NCBI GenBank assembly: GCA_036365145.1
Contig: JAEOAD010000982.1
Span: 5,420,001-5,484,000, forward strand
Direction: 5' to 3'
From: Orientallactaga sibirica
Taxonomy: Eukaryota; Chordata; Mammalia; Rodentia; Dipodidae
DNA length: 64,000 nt
Under the pieces are notes generated by a model. The model saw nothing but the letters and a program-made list of their open reading frames with translations, ran no database searches and was not told the DNA's origin. Below, one piece after another: positions 55,206 to 64,000 of the stretch; within the stretch, counting starts at the first letter, position 1; every line of letters begins with the position of its first letter. The position numbers and the translations under genes are program-made.

Positions 55206-55412
55206 GGGGCTACAGGGATGGCTTAGCGGTTAAGGCATTTGCCTGCAAAGCCAAAGGACCCAGGTTTGATTCCCCAGGACCCACAATAGCCAGATTCACA
55301 AGGGGTGCATGCGTCTGGAGTTCATTTTCAGTAGCTGAGGGCCCTGGCATGCCCATTCTCTCTCTTCCTCTTTCTCTGTCAAATAAATAAATAAATAAAA
55401 ATAAAATATTAT
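55206..55412 (+). repeat. B2-like SINE
   Basis: Sense copy from ggggctacagggatggc to an A-rich tail. The flanking words aaactattttag (about 55,195) and aaactattttatt (about 55,413) are a probable target duplication. Confidence 0.9.
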
Positions 55413-55425
55413 AAAACTATTTTAT

Positions 55426-55621
55426 TTATTGGAGAAAGAGTGAGTGAGATAGAGACAAAGAGAGAGAGAATGAGTGCACCAGGGCCTCTAGCCATTGCAA
55501 ACGAACTCCAGACACATGCACCACCTTGTGCATCAGGTTTAAGTGGGTCCTGGGGAATCTAACCTGAGTCTTTGGGCTTCATAGGCAAGTGCCTTAACTA
55601 CTAAGCAATATCTCCAGCCCC
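55426..55621 (-). repeat. B2-like SINE, antisense
   Basis: Complete antisense copy placed tail to tail with the preceding one. The right flank cataagcatactttt resembles aataagcatgcttt at about 55,178, left of the sense SINE, so this copy may have landed before its partner. Confidence 0.9.
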
Positions 55622-55639
55622 ATAAGCATACTTTTTAAG

Positions 55640-56223
55640 GGCAAAAAAATATTGATCCACTTTTAACAATTATGCCCCTTAGTCTACATAATTTTATTGC
55701 TAAATATAGCCTGTTTAAATTTTTATATTGGTTTGTGTCTATCATCTTATTTCATATTTTCTTTTTGCTATACATTATCTCTATTATCCTTTTATGCTTT
55801 GTTAGGTGTGAAAAGTTATTTTTCCTTCTCATTTAAATGCAATTCATTCTATTTTTGTGCTGGTAGTTCCTGTTTAAGATCTATATGCACAACTGATTTC
55901 TTAAACTTATAAGATATGTGGAACTTTCTCCTACCAAGATATATCTATGTAAATTCTTAAATCCCTTTCAGCTGCTCAGTTATCTTGCCCTCTGCTCTGT
56001 ATTGTCTAGAAGCTTGGCTGTTTATTAAAACACACATTCTCTTTTTCTTCTCTTTTGTATAGGCATTAATAAAAGTGTGCAACATGTATCACCACCTTTC
56101 TTCTCTATTTCTTATAACTTCAACCTGAAGTTGGGCACTTCCCTCATGCCTGGCTTCCAAGGAACTTTGTGCTTGGCAAATCTTTTGAAAACCAGAATGC
56201 CTGATTATATTTTTATCACACTC
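55640..56223. other. Unassigned AT-rich sequence, perhaps old L1
   Basis: The T-rich style of 55,640-55,920 resembles ancient antisense L1 3' regions, but I cannot align it securely. Confidence 0.3.
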
Positions 56224-56560
56224 TGTACTAGTTATCTTCTTAATACTGGATAAAAAAAAAGTACTGACCAGAAGCAGCTTATGGAAGGAAAGGCTCAAGG
56301 GGAAGTTTCATCATGTCAAGGAAAGCATGGAAAAAATTGCCAACCAGCCAGGCATCAACATCTCCATAGCTGCAGGAAGGAAGTCATCTGAGTACTGGGA
56401 TTAGAGCTGGGCTGTTACCACAAAACACATCCCTAGTGGCATGCCTCCCCAGAAAGGCTCTATCTTCCAAAAGCCCCACAACATTCCCAAATTGCCACCA
56501 GCTGGGGACCAAGTATTCAAAACACATGAGGCTATGAGGGATATCTTACACTTAAACCAC
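56224..56560 (-). repeat. ERVL-MaLR-type LTR, antisense
   Basis: 'tgtactagttatcttcttaatac', 'gaaaggctcaaggggaagtttcatcatg', 'catccctagtggcatgcc', 'ccaccagctggggaccaag' and 'cttaaaccaccata' are the reversed layout. Confidence 0.7.
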
Positions 56561-56589
56561 CATATACTCTTTTAAGCAGCAATTTCACC

Positions 56590-56800
56590 AGCTTTAAGGA
56601 AGGGCAGAAAGATTTTAGAGTCACAAGTTGGGGCTTTATGCACAGAGACTCTTGACTAACCTCACAATGCACGACCCACCATCCCCATTGATGAGGGTCC
56701 CTTTGAAAGTGGGAGGACAGGAAGGAGGACAATGGAACCAATACTATGAATGTAAAATCAGAATAATATAAATAAAATATATATATTTATTTTAAAAAAA
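56590..56800 (+). repeat. L1 3' end, sense, strongly 5'-truncated
   Basis: Matches about 29,990-30,200 of the complete L1 very closely, including gaatgtaaaatcagaataat. It is therefore of the same, relatively young subfamily, and only ~200 bp long. Confidence 0.85.
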
Positions 56801-57300
56801 GAAAGAAATGTAAAAATGTTACTCTGCCCTCATGTTCATGTGTTCTATTGGTTCTAGCATCTGAAATTTCCTTCAGCTGTGCAAAGGTGTGGTTTTCTTT
56901 TCATTCTCTTTGGAATGCTCTGAAACATTTTTCTTCTATAGTCTAAGATCTTTTTCCTATTTCTTTCAATAATGAAAAATCATTTTATTTTTCAAACAAT
57001 GCCTCCTTGCCATTGTTTTTTGTTTTTCCTTATAATTTCTGTATCCTATTTATTTCTAGCTGTGTTTCCATTCCTCAGGCCCTTGTCATTACCATGATAC
57101 TTCTTATCTTTTTAGCTTTTCATGACATCTATGGGACAGACTTGAACTCCCCTTATGGCTCAACCATTTGTTCGTCAGCTGTATTTATTCTGTCATTCAA
57201 TCTGCCACCTGTGTCCTTCATTTTAACCTATATTTTATTATAACTTTGCATTTTACATTATATATTTATATATATATCGTGTGTGTGTGTGTTGTGTGTA
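56801..57300. other. Unassigned T-rich sequence
   Basis: No gene. (GT)n of about seven units near 57,280. Confidence 0.35.
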
Positions 57301-57307
57301 TGATCCT

Positions 57308-57425
57308 CTTTTTTTTTGGGGGGGGGTTCTAGGTAGGGTCTTGCTCTAGCCCTTGAACTCATGGCGACCTCCCACCTGTGCCTCCCAAGTGCTGGGATTA
57401 AAGGTGTGTGCCACCACACCCAGCT
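57308..57425 (-). repeat. B1 SINE, antisense, internally deleted
   Basis: 'ttctaggtagggtcttgctctagccc' jumps directly to 'ttgaactcatggcgacctccc', so about 40 bp of the B1 centre is missing. The G10-type run at about 57,319 is part of its T/G-rich head. Confidence 0.85.
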
Positions 57426-57599
57426 ACATGATATATTTATGAGGGATTTATGACTTTGTGTTTTATCTTCCAAACTTCTCACCAAGTATATTTCTCATAT
57501 TTCTATTCTTGCTCCATTTCTTTCTACAGTGCTATTTCCATGGGCATGTGCTTCTCAATTTACTTTTTTCAGAATAGAGTCTACCCGTGATCTCACATT

Positions 57600-57815
57600 G
57601 AAGCAATGTGGCCCCTCGGGAATATTTGGTGATGCTGGAGCTATTTTTGGTTGTCACAGCTGGGTAAATGGAAAACCTATTGGCACCTGGTAAATAAGAG
57701 CCAGGGTTGGCTCTCGGCATTCTACAATGAACACAGCATCCCACACCAAATACATGCAACCAACAATCATCTAGCTCAAAGTATCACTACTGCTGTGGCT
57801 GAGAATGCCTCAGCT
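57600..57815 (+). mobile_element. MER5A-like hAT DNA transposon remnant
   Basis: 'gggaatatttggtgatgctgg', 'tttttggttgtcacagctggg', 'ttggcacctgg', 'agccagggttggctctcggcattctacaatg' and 'ggctgagaatgcct' match the order of landmarks of the non-autonomous MER5A family, at high divergence. This family predates the split of placental mammals. Confidence 0.7.
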
Positions 57816-59142
57816 AATACTCTCAACTGTTTTATGTACCAATGCAGGGTATAGTCTCATAACAGAAAAGCCTTTAGCAGTTCAGAACCACAAAAAGCCA
57901 TTTCTTCTCTCTGGTACTGTACCAGGACTTTCCACAATGTCTAAATCGTATCTCTAGAGGTTGAGGACCACCAGTAAGTACTGTTTGGGAAGGACTATGG
58001 GCAAAAGAGGAACTATTCAGAGGATAGACAGTGACTCTCCCAAATCCAAACATGAGAGAGGAAAGGAGTTTATTCTTTCTACCAATTCTCTCCTACCCCC
58101 ATGGTTATTCTGGCCCCAGCTTAATGAAGAACCTCCCTCTCTCATCACTTGCACGAAAAAGGCAGTCTGTTTTCTCAGCTGTCAGCTGCTGCTGGAGGCT
58201 GGAGGCAGCAACTCTCCTGCAATGCAGTTTCACAGGAGATCCCATTAACTTGAAAATAATAATAACTTTCGGTGTTTTATAAAACTGAAATATTGAACTA
58301 GTCCCATAAATTCCATTCTTCATTAGTGGGTCATAAAATAGATTCTTGTAAGTTTCAATGGCATAAGAGATATTTATGAGGTGCTCATTTTCTTTCTTCT
58401 TGACAGAAAATAATTTTTCTCCAGACTCTGACAGTTACCATACACATAAATATTTACATGATAAGAAAAAACAAAATGTCTTCCCCATCCTTGTTTCTGT
58501 TGAATACTGTTTTGCTATCTCAGTGAGCACAATCTCATTCCCATCCACTAATGACATTAATCAAAGTCATCTTTCTGACATTTAAATAAATGGATTTTCC
58601 TTTACACACACAAGGACAATATAGAGGCTCTGTGGAAATGGATATTTATCACAGTGATGTATTTCTGTTATCACATTGTTATTATTTAGCCATTGATCCT
58701 ATAAAAGAAAACTGTTCAAGATACCAAACAGGATATTGTGATGGTAATATAAAGGAAGAGAGGAGCTTGTGAAAAGTTAAAGATGGCTTTATGGGCCACA
58801 TCCTATTTCATCTTTAGACACTGCATACATGGTTTAAACCCATAATCCAGAATTAACCATGACAAAGCAGATTTTACATGTATATATTTATACACAATTT
58901 AAATAAGGCATTTTAGGAAGTACATTAAAACACATACAAGTCATTTTCTGAAACTAGGTTTTTGTGTATTAAAGTGCTGAAGTTTTTGTGTATTAAAGTA
59001 ATGTAGGGGAAATGACTTTATTTTAAAATTTATGTTTTTATATATAAATTTACCCAACACCTGTTTTGGTGATTTTTAACACAGTCATTTTCCATATCAT
59101 TAAGTTAAGGGGCCCTTTACATGTGGGGAAAAGAGGATTTAA
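57816..59142. other. Unassigned repeat-poor block
   Basis: About 1.3 kb without recognised repeats. Several short frames between 57,961 and 58,772 overlap on both strands and show no domain. Confidence 0.4.
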
Positions 59143-59154
59143 GAAAGGGGGTAG

Positions 59155-59353
59155 GGGGCTGGAGAAATGGCTTAGCGGTTAAGGCATTTGCCTGCAAAGT
59201 CAAAGGATCCCAGTTCAATTATCCAGGACCCACATAAGCCAGATGCAAAAGGGGGTGCATGCATCTGGAGTTTGTTTGCAGTGGCTGGAGGCCCTGGCGC
59301 ACCCATTCTCTCTGTCTGCCTCTCTTCTATCTCTTTCTGTGTTTGCAAATAAA
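59155..59353 (+). repeat. B2-like SINE
   Basis: Sense copy, short tail. aagggggtaggg (about 59,144) and agggggggtaggg (about 59,355) are the probable target duplication. Confidence 0.88.
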
Positions 59354-59573
59354 TAAGGGGGGGTAGGGAAGACAACAGAACACATGAGTTATGAAAAGGG
59401 AAGAGGGAGCTACATGGATGTAAAGGGGGACAAGGAGGTGAGGAAAGAGATTGCATCTGAACTAAACATTTACATTTTCTTATCATTTCCTCAATATGGT
59501 ATTTGTGGTTGTGTTAGATATTATAAGTAAAAAAGATCAAATGGTAAAGTTAAACATATTATTTGGCAATTTT

Positions 59574-59726
59574 TTTTTTTTTTTTTTTGAGGTAGGGTCT
59601 CACTCTAGCCAGAGGCTGACCTGGAATTCACTCTGTAGTCTTAGGGTGGCCTCAAACTCACAGTGATCCTCCTACCTCTGCCTCCTGAGTGCTGGGAGTA
59701 AAGATATGCGCCACCACGCCCGGCTT
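59574..59726 (-). repeat. B1 SINE, antisense, with TSD
   Basis: Reversed B1. tatttggcaattt at 59,560 pairs with the same word at 59,727. Confidence 0.92.
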
Positions 59727-59949
59727 TATTTGGCAATTTCTTGAAATAAACAGTGCATGTAAATACGTTTGCAAATTCTACTATAGTATAAGCATTACTG
59801 AACAGAAAGAAAAATAAATTGTTAAAAGATGCAACAAAATCATTAGAAGCACAAGTAAGCTGATACATATTCAAAGAAATTTAATGAGCTTCATTAAAGT
59901 GTACAACAATAACAAGCAAGAGATGATACAAAGCTTTTGCACTCCCTTG

Positions 59950-60237
59950 ATGTATTAGTTACTTTTCTAGTCATTCTGCCAAAACACGGAACCAACTTGG
60001 GGGAAGAAGGGCTTATGTGACTCATAATTTCAGAGAATCATGATGAGGAAGGTATGCCAATGGGAGAGAATGCTGGTGAGTTTTCCTATCTTGTCAGACA
60101 AGGTACTGAGAATGAGACAGGAAGTAGGCAAGGGCTACATATAACCCATTTCCAATGACTCAATTACACCTCCCAAAACAGTGCCACCAACTGGGGAACC
60201 AAGGTTAAACACATGAGCCTGTTTGACACAGCTCACA
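59950..60237 (-). repeat. ERVL-MaLR-type LTR, antisense
   Basis: 'tgtattagttacttttctagtc', 'gggcttatgtgactcataatttcagag', 'gtgccaccaactggggaacc' and 'ttaaacacatgagcctg' are the reversed layout. Confidence 0.7.
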
Positions 60238-61079
60238 GCCATGCAATAACACCAGATAATACGAAAACAAATTCAGATAGCAGCAGATTTCTAATTCAAG
60301 TGTTCTCTCCTGGGCATTTGTTTGTTTTAGATTTGGGAGCCAGAAAAGTAGTACTCTAAAACCAAAACGGAACCACCATGTTTTTTGTTCTATCAATAAA
60401 ATTTTATCTAAACACAACCATGTCCATTTTTTGATGAACTAACTGTTTGGGGCTGCTTTTACACTGTCATGCTAAAATTATGACCATAAGATTCACAAAG
60501 CCCAACACATTTACTATCTGGCCCTTTACAGAAAAAGTTGGTCAACCTAGGTCATGAGCCATGAACACATCAATACACAGTGAAGCACTGTCGTGTCTGC
60601 TGTAGCTACATTAACTACCGAGAATCTTTCTATTCCACTTGACTTTTGGTGGAATCTTCCCCAAAATCCAATAGGATGAACCTATTCCTATTCTTCTCTT
60701 CCTGTGACCTGAAAAGGCCAGTTTTCTCTGCCCTTGGATCTGGCGACAAAGCTTTCAAATGATCTCATACTTTCATTACTCATGTATTTTGAAAAATAAA
60801 GACAAAAATATACCTTTGTTTTAAGCTTGGACATGCAGTGATTCATAGTTTTATTGGCTAAATGAGAGCTTTGGTTAGAATCAATAGTATCAAATGGCTG
60901 CCATCAAGTAAAAATGCTTCCAGCAACCTTTTGCAGCAAATGCTGTGGAAGTGGATATGGCCTGATTTATTAGGAAATAAATGGGTGCATAGTAAAAGGT
61001 ATTGATTTTAAGGGATTTCCCCCCAGATCCTCGTAGCAAACAATTGATTTAGCATACCACTAGTGTTTGTTATAGTTCT
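60238..61079. other. Repeat-free block, candidate conserved non-coding DNA
   Basis: No recognised repeat. 60,820-61,010 is complex and has the feel of a conserved element. The minus-strand frame at 60,205-60,417 lacks a known domain. Confidence 0.35.
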
Positions 61080-62347
61080 AAGCACTTTTTAATTGTCACT
61101 GCTATTTCTTCTGTAAGGTATGAGTTATTGAGGACTGTGTTTTTAAATTCCCAGGTGCATGGAGTTGTATTAGCTATATATTTATTATTTCCAGTACATT
61201 GTCATGTGCTCTTTATATTTGGGGTAAATGTTTAAAAGTATACAAGGTGTGTCAGACTTCTTAACACCTTGCCCAAATTATCCATTTACTTTCTCATACT
61301 CTTGTCATTTTGATTTGCCATTTTCTAATAAAAGCATGTTAAAGTACTAAACTGCTATTGAATGTACACATTTCTTGTGATAATTCTGTCAGTTTTTCTT
61401 TCCAGGATATGAACCATTTCATTTTGTTGTATGTTATTGGTAGATTTCTCCTTTTGTGTTTTTTTTAGATAAATAACAATTTTACTAAAGCAATTTGTGC
61501 ATTATATTCTATCTATATGGTGGATATTAGTATTACTATCCTATATCATAATGAGTGTTTTCCTTGACTTTCTTTTAGCCATATCATTTTTACATAGATG
61601 TTCTTTTAGAAAATAAACTCATTTATACTGATCATAGTGTAATTACTTACCTATCAGGACTTATACTCACTATTTTGTAGTAGGTGCTATATTTTGCTAG
61701 TGTTTTCCCATTTTTATCATATTTACATATTCTACAAGAATACTGGTTATTGTAATCATTTTAGTAAAAATTTAATTTGTCTAGTGAAATCTGAAATTAT
61801 CTTACAATTGTATTTTTCTTCAAAACATGGTATTTCTCTCGCTTTTTATTGCTGGTGTTTTTAATTTTCACCAAACTATTTGGTTAATTTGCATTATTTC
61901 ATCCACTCTCTATGGACTAAATACTTTCATATAGTATTTTTTTTTTATGAAACAGGGTCTCTCTTAGTAGTCTCTAAGTAGCTTCCTGACATCTAGGATC
62001 AAAGGCATGTACTATCATGTATGACTCAGTACTGACACATTTTGAATCCAAACCCTTCTCTCCTATCTTATCTCTTACATTCTTGATGAAGAGCAGCCTG
62101 AATATTCTTTTCAGTTTCTTCAGTGGTCTTATAGATAAACTAGTGTCTGAAAGTGCCTTTATTTTATGCCTCAATATTAAGTTGGAATTTGCTTTTCTTC
62201 CCTTCTAAGTACCCTAGATAGGAAGTGTCATGCCTTTGTAGGCAATTCAAGGTTTCTCTGTGATACCTTAAGAATTTCTCCTTATTGTCAATGATTTGGA
62301 GCCGATTATTATGGAATGGATTTATATTTGTTCATATTTTCACTTCA
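61080..62347 (-). repeat. Ancient L1 3' region, antisense
   Basis: A long T-rich tract whose right part ('gagcagcctgaatattc', 'gtctgaaagtgcctttattttatg', 'aagaatttctccttattgtc') resembles the reversed 3' UTR of old L1M-type elements. The left boundary is uncertain. Confidence 0.5.
61938..62030 (-). repeat. Old B1-like fragment, antisense
   Basis: 'atgaaacagggtctctcttag' and 'catctaggatcaaaggcatgtac' are reversed B1-like blocks. Confidence 0.45.
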
Positions 62348-62366
62348 TAGAATATACTTTTTATTT

Positions 62367-62514
62367 ATTTATTTTTTCTGAGGTAAGGTCTCACTCTAGC
62401 CCAGGTTGACCTGGAATTCACTATGTATTCTCAGGGTGACCTTGAACTCTCAGCAATCCTCCTACCTCTGCCTACTGAGTGCTGGAATTAAAGGTGTGCA
62501 CCACCATGCCTGGC
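62367..62514 (-). repeat. B1 SINE, antisense, with 19-bp TSD
   Basis: Reversed B1. tagaatatactttttattt at 62,348-62,366 is repeated exactly at 62,515-62,533. Confidence 0.95.
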
Positions 62515-62533
62515 TAGAATATACTTTTTATTT

Positions 62534-63340
62534 GAAGACTCCATTTCTAAATAATTTTGGAAATTATTTCATTCTAAATAAAATGCAGTAGCCATTGTCT
62601 ATTCAAATTCTGTTTATATACAACTCTACCCATTCCCTAGCCACTTATCTTTTATGAAAATAATATGATAGCTCCTTAAACTGACCTCTCTCAAATCTCC
62701 TTTTTTTGTAATTGTTATATGAATCTCATTTCTTTGTTATTCCATCTATTCTAATGTTGTACAAAGTAGCCAAAGAACATTCTAAGGAATGTCTTGTTGA
62801 TCTGTCTTAATTGACTGACAGCCTCAGCAGGCATTATAAAATCATGGTTTCTATAAACACAATCTGTCATACGAGTTGGTGGAAAACAGTATGTGAAGGG
62901 CTGCATAGAGGTGGCATAGACAAAAAGATGGAACTCGGGAAAATGAGAAATGTCTGGGGCATTATAAAATGGCACGGAATGGGTTATAACCCTCAATAGA
63001 AGGAAAGAAATAAAGCTATTTTACAGAGTGTTTGACACGAAGAAAGATTAAACGTGCTCTCTTGACGAAGAGCAAAGGTCAATGAATAATCAAACGAATG
63101 AACAAATGCCAAGTACAAAAAAAAAAAATCTCAACATGCACTTTCTAGATGGTCCCTTCCTCATAATCAACAGCAGGAATAATGGAAGCAGATGCAATCA
63201 TTCACTGAAGACTGCTTAATGAATGTTGCATAAGTAAGTAAACTTCAAGTTCTCAAGTTTCAAAGCATGTCTTAATCTAGATAAAAGTAAGTAGAGAAGT
63301 AAATGCTAGCAGCACTCCTGAATTATAAGAATAAAATGAG
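62534..63340. other. Unassigned repeat-poor block
   Basis: No recognised repeat or coding frame. Confidence 0.4.
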
Positions 63341-63344
63341 TTTT

Positions 63345-63490
63345 CCAGGCATGGAGACTTCCAGCTAGAATCGCGGCACTTGGTAGGTGGTAGCAGGAGG
63401 ATCAAGCATTCAATGTCATTCTTGGTTATATACAGAGTTTGAGGTCAGCATGGACTACATGAGAACCTGTCTTTAAAAAGGAATAAAAAG
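63345..63490 (+). repeat. Old B1-like SINE
   Basis: 'ccaggcatggagacttcc', 'ggtagcaggaggatcaagcattc', 'gaggtcagcatggactacatgag' and 'cctgtctttaaaaagg' are degraded B1 blocks. Confidence 0.65.
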
Positions 63491-64000
63491 TATTAAATAG
63501 AAAGCATGAAAAACCAGTTCATTTACTAAGAAATTAGCAACAATTATGTAGACATTTCCACTAAATATTAAATTTCCAGAAGCAAAGAATAAATATTCAA
63601 ATTTTAGGTGAAATTTAATATTATGAACCTTAAAGTTCATATAAGGTTTCATTTAAACACATAGGCAAAATAAGTTCATTATCGTGTTTGCATGCATTCA
63701 TAAAATATCCAGAAGCTCTTTGTAACACATTTCTGGAAGATGGTCTCCAGCCATTGGAAATTACCTAAATTTAAAAAAAATCAAAGCACAAAGCAATTTA
63801 TCAGTCCTTGTCTAACGTTGTCATATGATCATAAGGAAATCACATGCTAGATTACTTTAAATACCTACCAAATAAGATAAGGGAAACAAAAAGAGAAATA
63901 TAGCTATCCATGACAGCATCTCATCAGCCTCAAGCTCTGCCTTATGTGCCACACATCTGTTTTCTCTTGGAAGTATAAAATTGGCATGGCCAAACAGACC
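63491..64000. other. Unassigned AT-rich sequence
   Basis: No gene or repeat recognised up to the window edge. Confidence 0.4.

Noticed and set aside
58031..58323. Overlapping frames on both strands near 58.0-58.3 kb
   Set aside because: Mutually overlapping on both strands with no family resemblance. No exon-like boundary could be supported.
1..64000. A novel gene system or multi-gene cluster
   Set aside because: Nothing in the window supports one. The coding capacity found is confined to L1 ORFs that are broken.

Overview
The window is non-coding chromosomal DNA from a rodent, most likely a jerboa or relative (Dipodoidea, for example Jaculus). I base this on the repeats. A tRNA-derived B2-like SINE is abundant, 7SL-derived B1 copies share a diagnostic body ending in a 'tacatagtgaattccaggtcagcctgg'-type segment (quoted from memory as a family trait and seen here in many copies), and B4/RSINE1 and ID-like SINEs plus L1 and ERVL-MaLR LTR fragments are also present. 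The first four together point to the mouse/rat/jerboa branch. The genus is inferred, not proven. I find no host protein-coding exon, tRNA, rRNA, snRNA or CRISPR array that I can support. Almost every long open frame lies inside a repeat or is a chance frame in AT-rich DNA.

Layout. 1-20,166: a mosaic of SINEs, L1 3'-UTR pieces (mostly antisense), one antisense ORF1-only L1 fragment (7,715-8,850) and old MaLR LTRs, separated by unassigned stretches. 20,167-30,217: the core of the window, a three-step nest. A 5'-truncated antisense L1 (20,183-22,525) is flanked by a perfect 16-bp target-site duplication. Directly beside it is a B2-like SINE (22,557-22,784). Joined to the SINE tail is a complete sense L1 (22,785-30,202) with a GC-rich, internally repetitive 5' UTR, ORF1, ORF2 and a long 3' UTR. 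Both ORFs are broken by stops and frameshifts, although the endonuclease and reverse transcriptase active-site residues are still readable. 30,218-64,000: MaLR LTRs, B4/RSINE1, B1 and B2-like SINEs, a possible lineage-specific LTR (36,557-37,350), a murid-type L1 3' UTR (48,085-49,215), four alternately oriented SINEs (54,331-55,621), an ancient hAT transposon of MER5A type (about 57,600-57,815), and ancient L1 antisense tracts.

How the parts work together. There is no operon or pathway here. L1 supplies the endonuclease and reverse transcriptase that moved the SINEs. The B2-like SINEs still show RNA polymerase III A and B boxes, and many insertions have recognisable target-site duplications, which lets their order be read. 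The remaining non-repeat blocks (notably 4,690-5,340, 17,600-18,950 and 60,820-61,010) are the places where conserved regulatory sequence would be sought. The window is either intergenic or inside a large intron; the sequence alone does not decide.
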